Shown one piece after another: positions 39,102 to 50,472 of a DNA stretch of 64,000 bases. The stretch lies in the NCBI RefSeq assembly GCF_013373865.1, contig NC_050467.1:496001-560000 (forward strand), read 5' to 3'. Source of the DNA: Monomorium pharaonis. Lineage: Eukaryota > Arthropoda > Insecta > Hymenoptera > Formicidae. The notes under the pieces are model-generated. The model was not told the origin of the DNA, made no database searches, and worked only from the letters and a program-made list of their open reading frames with translations. A program made the translations under genes and the position numbers. The first letter of the stretch is position 1. Each line of letters starts with the position of its first letter.

Positions 39102-41243
39102 TTACACGCGTTTAATGTACTCGTGTAATAATATATATGTCGTAGTGTCGCGGCACAAGACTAGAAACGTATATTCATGCTTTAACATATCAGTCACACT
39201 CATCAGCTAAAGGTACATTAATCGCTTAATAACGTACTAGGTAGCATCGGGAAAAGGAAGAACTCTTTGTACCACTTAGATCTTAATGCCACATGCCTGT
39301 ATTGTTAGCATAATAATGGCGAATAGAGAAAAGATTTTGTAACAGCTACAACATAAGAGATGGAGGGCAATGTGTGTGCCTCTCATTAGCTACTGCATTA
39401 AATTCTCGCATTAAATAGACATTTAGTATTCGCTAAAATAAATAGTAGCTCTGCCTTTGACTTAAGGATTAAATATAGCGATATAGATTCTCTTTTATAC
39501 ACAGCTAACAATGACAAGTTATCATAGAAAAATAAAATATATTGTCCTTTTAAGCCAACAGATGTTGTACGTGTATTTGTATGTGTGTATGTATATATCT
39601 ATCGACAATTTTGTCGAAAGAGAACAGTTATCTCGCAGCAAGCACATCTCCAATCGTTAGTCAGAAAGAAATACGCCGCACTTTCAAAGCTGGAAAACTT
39701 AACAGCTTAATTTGCATGTTTGTACGGCCCATCCGATTGACTCTTTCGTATCATATAAAAAGAAGATAATTTGAGACCTTTTGATTACCATAACAAGACG
39801 CAACGGTATACAAACAAATTGCTCCTATCAAATAAAATTTAGATAAATTTAATAAAAACTTAGTATTACCTTATATTTAGCACGCATTCATGAATAATAA
39901 CGTTAGAGATTTTTAATTGATTTTTTTTTTCAGAAAATTGAGAAATTGTTTAGAACGAAATTACGATAAAAATGATGAAACATATCGTGACTTGTAAAGA
40001 AGTTAGCCGCGGGTCGTCGTTTAATATATCTATCTAAAAATAATACAACAGATAAACTTAAACTGTAACATTGATTAACACACTTTTATGACAAAAAAAA
40101 AACAGAAACATGCAGCGACAGAAATAATCCAACATATCACGTTCTGTTCCCCGTGCGTGTAAAACGGATTCTCCGAAACACTGTTTAATATAATACTTAT
40201 ACTTGTATACCTTAAGACAAAAATGTATAAGAATTAAGATTTTTCGTGACATATAATCATGTGATTATACAATAATGCTGTATAACTTTCCATGTACGTC
40301 CGATCGATGTACTAAACAGATTCGAATTAGGGCGTGACCATAGACCATCTCAAAAACTAACAGTTATAGTCCTTTTTTTTACTTTCAAGAGAATGTAATC
40401 TCGGACGACAGACTTTCGTTTACAGACGTTCACATAGCACGTATGTTCGATGAATATATCCATCGAATATATTATTGAGTGTTCCTCAGATATCAGTGCT
40501 GTGCGATCGAGAGTCATAGAAAAATAATTACGATCGTGCGGCAACTGCTTCTACTATGAAAGTACAAACTATAGTACGTCACATTAGAAAATTGGGTGTT
40601 CTCGCACAGATGCAGTTTTGATCGTCGGTTAATTGGCTCCCCATTCTCCATTACTTCCGTTCGTAAAATTGCGTTAAAACAACGTAATGTTTCTGTGTGC
40701 TAAGAAAACTGACTCCCTGATGTAGGGGAAAAAAGACGATATAAACTTCGCCTTTTTTAATGTTTTACTTATAATAATATAACTAAAAAAAACTGGTGTT
40801 TTCTAGGATTGAACTTCCTTGAAGAAGTACCGTCGACATTTCGTATGATCGATTCGATTCACCAACTCGACGATGTGACTGACACGAACCGCGGGTACTA
40901 AACCTACCCGCATAAAATTACAAATCTATTGACCCGTTTATTCTGTTTCGATTTTATTTACTATGTAGATAAGCGTTTGTTTTACTTCCGGAACGAAAAG
41001 TGACATCGATCGTTTTTGTATCGAATCGATCTTTTTCCTCTCTCTCTTTCTCTCTCTCTCTCTTTCTCCGTCTTCCCGGATAAAACTCTTAATCCTTTAT
41101 CGCGCCATATATAAATATTAAAGTTGTATACACTCAATGTAATAGATAAACGTTTCCGATATGGTACATTAACAGTGAGCTAAGCACCAGGAAAGATTTC
41201 TTTAGATCGCGCGCTTATTTTTTTACTCTCTACTCTATTGGAA
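38281..41243. other. Spacer between PB1 gene start and NPDC1-like gene end
   Basis: Both flanking genes are on the minus strand. The part up to about 38740 is CpG-rich and is the probable promoter and 5' UTR of the PB1 gene; open frames there overlap in several phases and are not convincing. From 38750 to 41240 the DNA is AT-rich with a long CT run (39042-39099) and a second CT tract near 41039. TTTATT at 40937-40942 (AATAAA in minus sense) is a candidate polyadenylation signal for the NPDC1-like gene. Confidence 0.65.
39042..39099. repeat. (CT)n microsatellite
   Basis: About 28 perfect CT units in the spacer between two minus-strand genes. Confidence 0.95.
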
Positions 41244-43746
41244 CTATTTGTGGTCCTCTTCTTTGTTGTTCTGCTTCGCCGGCGTCGCCGGGGTAGGATC
41301 GTCGTGGAACATCGGATTCTTCACTTCCATTTCGCCCGTCTTTAACACACAAATAATCGACAACCGCTCTTAAGATAATATTCACAATTCACACGGGCAG
41401 AAATTTAAAACTCAAACTTACAGATGCAAGTCCTGGACATTCGTAAACGGTATAATCGCCCTCCTCATTCTCCTCATCACTCTCCGCTTCTGAAAGAGAA
41501 CCTGGGTCCCTTGTTGCAGAAGTGCGACTACGGCAAATGTTATTTGTTAAACGTTACTCTAAAAATATATTTTTAATTTTTTAAGTTTCTAATTTTTTTT
41601 ATGAATGATTCCGATATACATATACGTAATTTTAGCAATTTTATCAAAATACTTTGAATGAATATATACAGATCTTAAACTTACTTTTCCATGGCGATAA
41701 TCTGTTGCTTCTGATGTTGAAAGTGATACATTTGAGCGGACTGGGCAAGTCTCTGATCACCGGAAGGCGATACATCCTTGTTTGGACCTGTCACACCATA
41801 AGCAGGATATTCTATGTCCGCTGCAGCTTTCGCACCGCGTTGTAGTCTGAAAAAAGTAAGATAGAAAAATAAAACGCGTGATGCTGTAAAAAAAGTAAGT
41901 TATTAAGCGACGAATTATTGCGATATTACCTGCACCACGTTAAACTGATCAGTACTAGAGCAAACATCGCAGCTGCACTGCAACCGGCTACAATGGCTGA
42001 AAAAATGCATATGAAGCGTCACGTTTAATCGCGTCGATTGACAAAATCATTGGACGATTTCTTTACAAATTGCATTTCGCTTTAGATGCTCACCGATAAA
42101 ATAAATATCATTGTTGAAGTCGTGATTTACTGGCACGATCACCGGATGATGTCCCGCAAATCTTTCCGGTTCCGATATATCGAGTCTTGCGGTCGAGTCC
42201 TTCGGTGTTTTCTGGTTGACATTTCGCATTTTGTCTTCGTGTTTTATTATTCGTTCTTTATCCGCAGTCTCTTCCTCATTCCAATTCATTTCCGGTGCAT
42301 CTTGCCAATCTAAATCATCTATAAAATGAAAAAAAAGTTTAATGCCATTCAGGCTTTAAGAAGAAGCATCAACAGGTATCAACAAAGTAATTATAAAAAG
42401 GGAGGGTTTAAAAAAAGAAAGTTATAAATATAAGCGGAGGAATTATCGATACTTGTATAGACTGACGTAATTTGACCCTTCCAAGGCTTTAGAGTTTAGA
42501 GAATATTTCTTACGTTAAATTGTGTGAAAGAAAGTTAAGGATTTTGTATTTGTGAGACAAAAAACAGCAAATAAAAAATGATTAATGATTTAAAAAATTA
42601 AAAAATGATGAAACGGTTTACTATAGTAATTTTTTTTCTAAGAGATGAACTATATGTTACCTATATGTTTACCTGATGAAAAGGGTGTTTCGCCATTGTA
42701 TCTGGGATCGTTCGGCTTTACCGCAAACGGATGTTTCTCCTTGAGATTTGAGTTGTCAAATTTATACGTGAATTCTGGTTTGGTCGTCCCCGATTCCCCT
42801 GCCGTTACCGGACCCATAGGTGCTGCTCCCCTTCCGCCCTCATGGTGCAACGTTTCCATCTCGTGATTGTAACCGACATAATTATCTGAGAAGGAATCTA
42901 GCATAGACTCCAACGCATCTCTGTTGGAGTCCAATACATCGAAAATTTGCTCATATTCAAGATTTTTGGAGAAACGATCGTCATTCTTATTTGGTTGTTT
43001 CCGTTCGGTATAAACCGGACGCTTGAGATTCAGATTGTAATAAGGCGAGAGATAGTTCGGTTCCCGATTCGGCGTAATTTGATCGGCGAGTAGATTGTTA
43101 TTATTTGGGCGATAATGAGGCGTTAGCCACCGTGTCCAGAACTTCTGCAGGTTGTACGGGCCCCAGGACTCCAGGTTTTCCAGAGCGACTTTTCTGTCAG
43201 CCGGAAATTTTAGATTCTCGCGCTCCTCTTGACGGTCCAGCGCATTGTTGTGCTTCTTATGCATCGGCGACAGGAATATAGGCAGGTGCGACCGATGAAG
43301 ACGTTGCTGAAGGCGATGTGCCTCTAAATAGCGGGCCAAGTGCTTCAGCGCGACATCCTCCGACGTTTCCGAGAGCGCATCTATATAATGTTAGTTTATG
43401 AGGAAATAGAAACCGTAATATTTCCGTTTCAGACCGCGTTTATCGATTAATACAATATTCTAATTGCTACCCTTATTCTAATACGAAACTTTCTAATTCT
43501 AATATGAAACTTGCCTTCGATACCAGACAAATGGAAATTTTATATTAACACATATTAGCTTTATTCCAATAAATATTAAATTAAAACATAAATCAACAAT
43601 CGTTGTATTAGATTTGTAACTTGGATTATTATCACCGAACTTCCTGCCGCTTTCGTTATGCACGCAATCGGGTTTCCTGCAGCCAAGATACGCTGGCGTT
43701 CCGAGATAACACCGCCTAATAATCGCCTGTATTTTTATTAAATCTT

Positions 43747-43788
<42 letters not shown>

Positions 43789-44678
43789 TGTGTGTGTGTG
43801 TGTGTGTGTGTCGTAAGTATACGTAAAATTTTACGCTCATTACGTGTTACGTGACTGGTTATCAATAGAAGTTGGAATAAACTATAATCGTATCACAAAC
43901 AATCTCGGAATTTACTCTTGACCTTCTAGTCTTAATTACAGTTCAAGAATAGAAAATACTATGAAGGATCATCTTGGATTATCCGCTCATTATTCTCGTG
44001 CTCGTACTCTATCCCAAGGGGCTGGAATCTGTCGACGTTATATAATATAAATCATTTTTATAATATAAATTAATTTTTTATTATATTCGAATCTTTTTGA
44101 GTTGGATAAAATTTTTATCTAAAATAAAAAATTGGAAAAAAAAATTCTAAAATCTTGTTTCAAATCAGATTTTCTGATGATAAAAAATTATCTTCGACGA
44201 CAAAAAATATTCACAAGCGATATAATTTGGGGTGTTAATTATTATTTTTAATTTGTTTTTTTTTATCTCTTTTTTTGCAAAATTCTGAGTTTATATTGTA
44301 TGGAGAAGAGCAATTTTGTCTGTATTATATATTTTATTTCAAAAATCTAAATCATATTAACATCGTTGAAGATTCTTTTCCCCTTAACATATTTTTTCCC
44401 TTGCAGAGCGATTAAACGAATATATTTGCGCGAAACATTCGATCGATCATTTTTCCACATTTAATCAATTAATCTTTGCTAATTAAAAATAAAACACAAG
44501 TATTTTCGAAAGGCTACAAGTGGGTCTTCTCCGTGTCATTCCCCCTTTTAACCGACATTGTCCTCCCGTAAGGCCATAAACTTTTATCTTACTCACCCCG
44601 ATAAAAGTGATCGCCAGTGGCCAGGCTCAGCAGGAGAGGCACTAACGTCAGCCAAGTACAGCCCCGTTGAAGGAGCAT
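41244..44678 (-). CDS. NPDC1: NPDC1-like type I membrane protein
   Basis: Single-pass membrane protein of the neural proliferation, differentiation and control-1 family (C. elegans cab-1 is a relative); associated with neurons and vesicles. Exons: 44678-44597, 43380-42673, 42318-42094, 41996-41930, 41846-41685, 41527-41422, 41339-41244; 1446 bases, 481 aa. Signal peptide in exon 1 (MLLQRGCTWLTLVPLLLSLA), then a long poorly conserved extracellular region, one membrane helix (IVAGCSAAAMFALVLISLTW) and the highly conserved cytosolic part: GVTGPNKDVSPSGDQRLAQS, AQMYHFQHQKQQIIAMEN, and GDYTVYECPGLASTGEMEVK with NPMF following. All are family hallmarks. For exon 41527-41422 the longer acceptor was chosen because it keeps phase; a nearer AG at 41491 would break it. 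The gene lies tail-first behind the PB1 gene and head-first towards XPR1. Confidence 0.93.
43751..43811 (-). repeat. (TG/CA)n microsatellite in NPDC1-like intron 1
   Basis: A run of about 30 dinucleotide units with one CG interruption; on the transcribed strand it reads CA. It lies about 370 bases before the acceptor at 43381-43382. Confidence 0.95.
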
Positions 44679-45789
44679 CCTCTCGTCGTCGTCACTGCTG
44701 CTGGTCTCGGCTGCTGTGGGCCCTGCACAGGTCTTATCGTTTCTCTATTCGCGTCTCCATATGCGAGAGAGCACGTCACTTCATTCAGGGCGGACGACGA
44801 GCTTGCGCGATTAAACGCGCGGCTTCGCGTTCAATCAATAACGACTACCACATCGACTCTCACCCTCCCACACCGGCTTCGTCTTGCTCCGACGTTGCGC
44901 GAGTATTCTGCCGCTGCGTTCTTCGAGGACGCGTTTTTTCCTCCTCTTTCTCCTCCTCCTTCTGTCGTTGCGCGTACCGCGCCGGCGATTAGTATGGGCG
45001 CATTAGGTATCATTAAGCAGCAAAGCAGCTGCCATATGTCCCCACTATTTCGCACTACCCGCATTCGCATATGTGAGGATTTGTTCCGTTTACAAGATTG
45101 CTACGGTTCCGATTCACTCTACTAGGACGTTCACCCTCTGGCTCATCCGCTGAATGTCGGTGGAAATTCTCCAAATTTATAATGTACTCGATAATGACAA
45201 AGTTTATTAGCTGTATATTTTAATGGTGAATGCTGACGAATTTATTATGCTCCATAAAACTATCAACAGAAAAAGTTAAGGCATTTTATAATTTGTTTTC
45301 AAAGTCAAATATTTGTATAGTAAGGAAACAATATACATACCTAACTCTTAAAACACAATATTTTATTTCGCAACAATTATTTATTTAATGGAGATACAGA
45401 TAGTAATCGAAGTAAAGGTACATCAGTTCTTAACATTTGATACAATCTCGTCGTTTTGATTCCTTCAAGTTCCTTTGATTTCGCTTTTGATAATAATTAT
45501 TATCGTTTTGATAATAATTATTACCAATTCGTGTTATTTACTTATAAACAGTCGTAATCTTTAATCACATCGATGAATTAACATATATAATTAATATGTT
45601 ACATAAATGATGATTTTGACATACCTTGCATCCAAAGTATGTCAAAATTATTATACTTTTATCCTCAGTACTTTCAATTTATCCATCATAATTGTGAAGG
45701 CGATTAGTTAAAGTTACAAGTAGTTAAAGTTACAAAAAATAAATTTAGCTATATACACTTAACTATGCCAAATCGATGATTGTACCGCT
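44679..45789. other. Spacer: NPDC1-like promoter side and XPR1 3' side
   Basis: From 44679 to about 45120 the DNA is CpG-rich and is the likely promoter and 5' UTR of the NPDC1-like gene. Overlapping plus-strand open frames there (144 and 152 codons) are of biased composition (Ser, Arg, Cys) and were not accepted. Further right the sequence is AT-rich; TTTATT at 45361-45366 is AATAAA for XPR1 on the minus strand. A small hairpin (45613-45648) is listed separately. Confidence 0.65.
45613..45648. repeat. 12-bp hairpin in probable XPR1 3' UTR
   Basis: ATTTTGACATAC (45613-45624) and GTATGTCAAAAT (45637-45648) are perfect reverse complements around a 12-base loop, about 150 bases past the distal XPR1 stop. 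Confidence 0.7.
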
Positions 45790-46027
45790 TTAATTGTCGT
45801 CCAACAGAGACTCGCGTGTCACGAGCAGCCGGATCGGCTTGCGCTTCTCGTCCATATTTTGTTTTCGTCTGCGATTTGTCACGCCGTCGGAGGCGTCCAT
45901 CATTCGCAATATCTGCGTCTGATCTGAACAATCGACGGGTGCAACCGAGATGTCCCGCACTGCCCTAAACTTCCCGCAATTGTTCAAATGCTCGTTCTCC
46001 AAACGGAAAAAGTTCCACACGAAACGT
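45790..46027 (-). CDS. XPR1: XPR1 distal alternative last exon (canonical tail)
   Basis: Acceptor CAG at 46030-46028, phase 2. Encodes [20 protein letters not shown], then [11 protein letters not shown] and a basic tail ending SLLDDN before TAA. This is the version closest to the vertebrate protein ([21 protein letters not shown]). Polyadenylation signals are about 420 bases further on. Confidence 0.9.
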
Positions 46028-49000
46028 CTGTCAAACAAACACACAAACATTACGCATACAAATGTGACTCAGTTTTCATCTACTTATCGTAATGATCACA
46101 TTAGAGATATTTGCAATATACGTTTACTAGGAAATTTACATACCACGAACGTGCAAACAATTGCATAGTAGCAGATCGCAATGCATCCAATAATCAAAAG
46201 ATATTGTGCAATAACAAATTTAGTATTGTGTTAAGTTTTTAAATACATATCGAAATTAAATAATACACATATTAACGTAAGTAAAAAATAAAAATAAAAA
46301 GACAAATTACAATGTGTCAGACATCGTGACGATGAGTCTCCATTAATCCATCATCATTGTCATCCTCATCGTCCTCGTTGTCGTTTGCGCTATCCATCAG
46401 ACAGACCACATGTCTGAGATTCTCCTCGCCACGTCTGATGGGTCCTATAGAGATATCTCGCACAGCCCGGAACTTGCCTACGTTGTACAGGTGCTCGTTC
46501 TCCAGTCGAAAATAATTCCACATGAACCTTCTAGCGACTTATTAGTAAGGCACATTGATAAGCGATTTGCCAGTATATCGTCGATCAAGTCGCTGCTTTT
46601 GACTTTCGACGAACAATTATCTCATTACTATACAGAATGCAAACGACATTAACGTAGGATCATTGGAGATTATTTCGAGTAATGCAAGTAACTAATTCTT
46701 AATTAATATGTGCGTATAGTGCGCGCAAATCATAAACTTAAATATTAATACTTTATTAAGCATATGTAGCAATAAAAATAACAACTTACATTCTTTGCTA
46801 GTACGACTATTTCAACAAATATTTTTCACATCAATTTTGACATATTTTACATGCGTTCGAGATTGAAATACGAAATGTGTATTTACCTGAAGACTTCTAA
46901 CGGAGCGACTATGGAAACCATTAGATCCGCGTGAATGTATCCCATTTCCGTTAGAGACAAGGAAAATGCCCATCCAAATCGCAAGATAAAATCTTCAACT
47001 ATTGCAAAATAATAATAATACTGCAAAATAAAATAGCTGCTTAATTATTAGTTATACAAAAGTTAATTTATACGTACAATATATAGAATAGAATTTAACA
47101 AAATAAAAGAATTTAATATGAAAAAAACATACCGGTGACGAATAAACTATTTCTTCTCTGAGAAACTTATTTTCTCCAGCACTGCTATCGAAAAGACCCC
47201 AATCCAATTTTACATCCCACGTGTATGTAAAACAGGAACTCACCACGCTGACCGTCAGCCATAAGTAAAAGTAGGGATTCTCAGTAGACAATGTGTAATG
47301 CTCTATTTTGTGGAATAGTCAATTTTGTTAAAAAAATAGACAATATTCAACTTTATAAATTATCTGAGGCACTTATAAATAAGGCATTTATTCTTGCTTA
47401 CATAAGATGACACTTACTCTTATTTATTAAGTGCAAATAGGAGAAGATGACCACAAAGAAACTTGTTGCATACTTGACTGCGTTCAAGAGATGTGGAAAG
47501 GTCTCTTTCGTGTCGCGATAACGCCTGAGGCACTGTGCAAATCGAAACCACGCCGGTAAACATACTACAAACGGTCTCATCGATAGTTCACGCATTATGC
47601 AGGTTTCTGTATCTATTCAAAAAGAAAAATATAAGGGTGCACATTAGATATTAAATATCGATTAGAGATATAAAACATACAAATCGCATATGAGATGTAA
47701 AAAGAAAGAAAGAACTCATAATAAAAATGTTACGATATAGTATAAATGATTCGTCGCTGATTAATTACTAACCCGTAACATCGGTCCAAGAAGAGTTCTG
47801 AATATAGAAACAAACGAAATATTGAAAATCTAGAAATACTGTGTGAAGAGAATTAAGCTGATCAGCAAGCCAAAAATCTGCGAAGCCCACATAAAAGAAT
47901 GGTGCACAGAAGACGCGACCCAAAACGCGTAGTGTCCAGAATCTCGCCTCATGTCGAAAAGTCTTGGTGGGATTGAACAAGAACAGCGCCAACAATGCAT
48001 AAAATAGGACCTGCAAAAAACTGCAATAAATTTCTTGAAATAAAAAATTTTACATATAAAAAATAGCGTTATATTTTAAAATACATTTTTCACGAAAAAG
48101 CAAAAATTTTTTTCTAATTATTAAAATCTATGTGGAAATATCTATGTGAATGATCTTACTGGTTGAACAAACGGTGGTAGACCCAACGTGTCACTGTACA
48201 TGAAACCCAAGATAGACGAGGACCAGACTAGGCCGAGTATGGTTGCTATCTCGATGATGTGCTAAAAGTCAATGTATGAATTTCATGATATCAATAATCT
48301 ATTTTTAATTATAGGGATGCTAATATGAAATAATTACAAATTAATATATGCCATCGGGTAAAATTGAATAAAATGTAATACCATACCGATTACTAATAAT
48401 ACGAACATTATGTATAACGGATATAAGAAAATAAATGAATATCATAAGGACTACTTGTAACTATATAGAACTTGTTAATATGTACAAAATATTGATTTTT
48501 CGTAAAACCTGTTCTGACAAATGATTGCGTGGATCAAGTTCGAATATCAGCACATGATTCACGCCAGAAGATCTCCAGCCATAAACATTGATTCCCATCA
48601 AAAAAAGGAACTCTATCAAGAGAAGTGGTCCGCGATAAATTCGACAGAGTACCGTCCAATTATCTTTCTTTTTGTATCGCATGGCTGAAAAAACAAAATC
48701 ACTATAATGCAAATTAAAGAAGGGAAATTTTATTTCTGCTTACCAGATAATATCACAGCTACAAAAAGTATAATAAAAGCGCCGGAAAAAAGACCGACTT
48801 TAAATGTGATCCATGGAGAGAGCTGCTCTCCGAGCGGAGGCACCCTCAGGCGTTTCATGGCTCTCTGACGATCACCATGCTCCAGGTCTCGAGTGACCAC
48901 GGCCTCGGTTTCCACGATCAGTCGATCTATATCCTTGCGCGTATGGAAAATCGCCGTATCAACATGTTCTGCACGCCATTTGCCACCAAAGTCAACATTC

Positions 49001-49948
49001 AAAAGCTGGAAAATAATACATACAATTGTTTTTTTCCAATCATATAATTCACACAGCTTCTTTAATTTATTTAGTTTGAATTCAAATTAATTGTACAACA
49101 CAAAGTTAACTAAACACACTTTGTCGTGTTTCTTCAAAATTTTTCGAAATCCAGTAAAATTTAGATCCTGATAATTTTGGAGCAGGATGAGGAAGAGATA
49201 AAACTCAGAGAAGGCCAGTTTCAGTTCTTGAATTTTGCGTGCAGATACTGGCTTCTTGTGAAGAATATGACTGCGATAACGCGCCTTACGACTTTGGGCA
49301 TCCTCGGAAACTGACAAAATTTCGCTCAGCTCGTTATTGAGTGTGGCAAATCTACGTGTGGCTTCTGCTAGCTTTTCTAAAAACAAAGGCACTTCTTATT
49401 TAATTTATACTTAATTATTATATTAATTTTTTTATGGAAAAAAGTAAAAATATATAAAATAACAATTAATCATACCAGAATAGAAGGTATTTATTTTCGC
49501 CAGCTCTTTGTCGCAATAATGGAAAAACTTCTCATCAAACTTTCCATAGAAGCTATCTAAAACGTAAGGTTCACTTACATCTGCTGATGGAGCCTGCTCT
49601 ACTGCGGCATACAGTAGAGCCTTCATTTCCTGTGCATAATTTACATGACATAAAATGTAAATCTAAATTATTTGCAAATACCCGAAACAATAATTGTTAA
49701 AAAATAAGAAAATAAATAAATAAAAAAGTTGTCTTTCAAATAGTAAACAAACGTAATTTTAGTATATATATATAAAATATACAAGATATGTATGTATATG
49801 TATATACAAAATATATACAAAATACAAGAGGAAAACAAAAAAATATTGTATAAAGAATTTGTAAGTATTGAAAGCACACCTCGTAGTTGATGTATTGCTT
49901 TCTCCATTCCGGTGTAATGTGGGCGCTTAGGTGCTCCGCGAATTTCAT
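45790..49948 (-). CDS. XPR1: Xenotropic and polytropic retrovirus receptor 1 homologue, SPX-EXS phosphate exporter
   Basis: Plasma-membrane inorganic phosphate exporter. Shared exons: 49948-49880, 49629-49476, 49376-49120, 49005-48744, 48684-48509, 48261-48160, 48010-47773, 47606-47418, 47302-47133, 47020-46887; then either 46027-45790 (662 aa) or 46530-46317 (654 aa). The N-terminal SPX domain (MKFAEHLSAHITPEWRKQYI; LNFTGFRKILKKHDK) senses inositol pyrophosphates and holds the lysine cluster. Membrane helices start at ITFKVGLFSGAFIIL. The EXS domain (FNPTKTF, FADFWLADQLNS, PAWFRFAQCLRRYRDT, DWGLFD, LREEIVY) is intact. Family length is about 650-700, so both products are full size. It shares a 524-bp divergent promoter with METTL17. 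Confidence 0.96.
46317..46530 (-). CDS. XPR1: XPR1 proximal alternative last exon (acidic tail)
   Basis: Acceptor TAG at 46533-46531, also phase 2. Encodes [31 protein letters not shown] and a strongly acidic tail (NDNEDDEDDNDDG) ending ETHRHDV with TGA. The first 30 residues are clearly homologous to the distal exon and the tails are unrelated. Splice site and frame are intact, so it is not a decayed copy. No clear AATAAA was seen just downstream. Confidence 0.85.
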
Positions 49949-50472
49949 GGTGAGGAAGAAAAAAGTAGGAAAGGAAGAATACGTCGTGTCAACGGTTATA
50001 CGACGATCTCGCGTAAATACGACACTTCAATTGACATACGCGTGTGTAAGATCGTGTAGCAAAGGATTTTTAAAGCTTTAGTTTCGCTGGACGACGCATG
50101 TTTTGCAGGTACTCGTAGGTTATGTCGCGTCCATAACCTATGCGCGGTTTCTTTACAAACCTGGCGCAATCGTCAGGACTTTTTCGTCCCTGTTACAAGA
50201 TATTACGAATTGTTTCTATATACACTGTTATGATCTATATCGGAAAGTGAAGAAAATTTCTTACGGAGATTATGACACGTAAATAATTTGTGATCCACGT
50301 GGTATGTATGTAATAACAACATTGCATATGGATTTTAAAATATATTTTCTTGTTTCGTGTAGATATTTATTGTAGTATGATTTTATATTTGATATGATAT
50401 TTTGATGAGAAATATACCGAGGAATACAAACTGTTGGTTGTTAGATTTGTAACTGTAATTTTTATCGTAAGC
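49949..50472. promoter_or_regulatory. Divergent promoter, XPR1 and METTL17
   Basis: A 524-bp interval separates the XPR1 ATG (minus) from the METTL17 ATG (plus). It contains CpG-containing sequence and a palindrome, TAGGTTATG at 50116-50124 mirrored by CATAACCTA at 50132-50140. No TATA box is obvious. The palindrome may be a transcription factor site; this is an inference. Confidence 0.55.

Noticed and set aside
41422..41489. Shorter form of an NPDC1-like exon using the AG at 41491-41490
   Set aside because: It would shift the phase relative to the preceding exon; the acceptor at 41529-41528 restores frame and adds a plausible SEAESDEENEE segment.
44558..45125. Overlapping plus-strand open frames of 144 and 152 codons
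   Set aside because: They lie antisense to the first exon and promoter of the NPDC1-like gene in CpG-rich DNA. The composition is biased, there is no domain and no splice context.
46317..46530. Proximal XPR1 exon considered as a pseudogene fragment
   Set aside because: Acceptor, phase, conserved residues and stop are all intact, so an alternative exon is the better reading.
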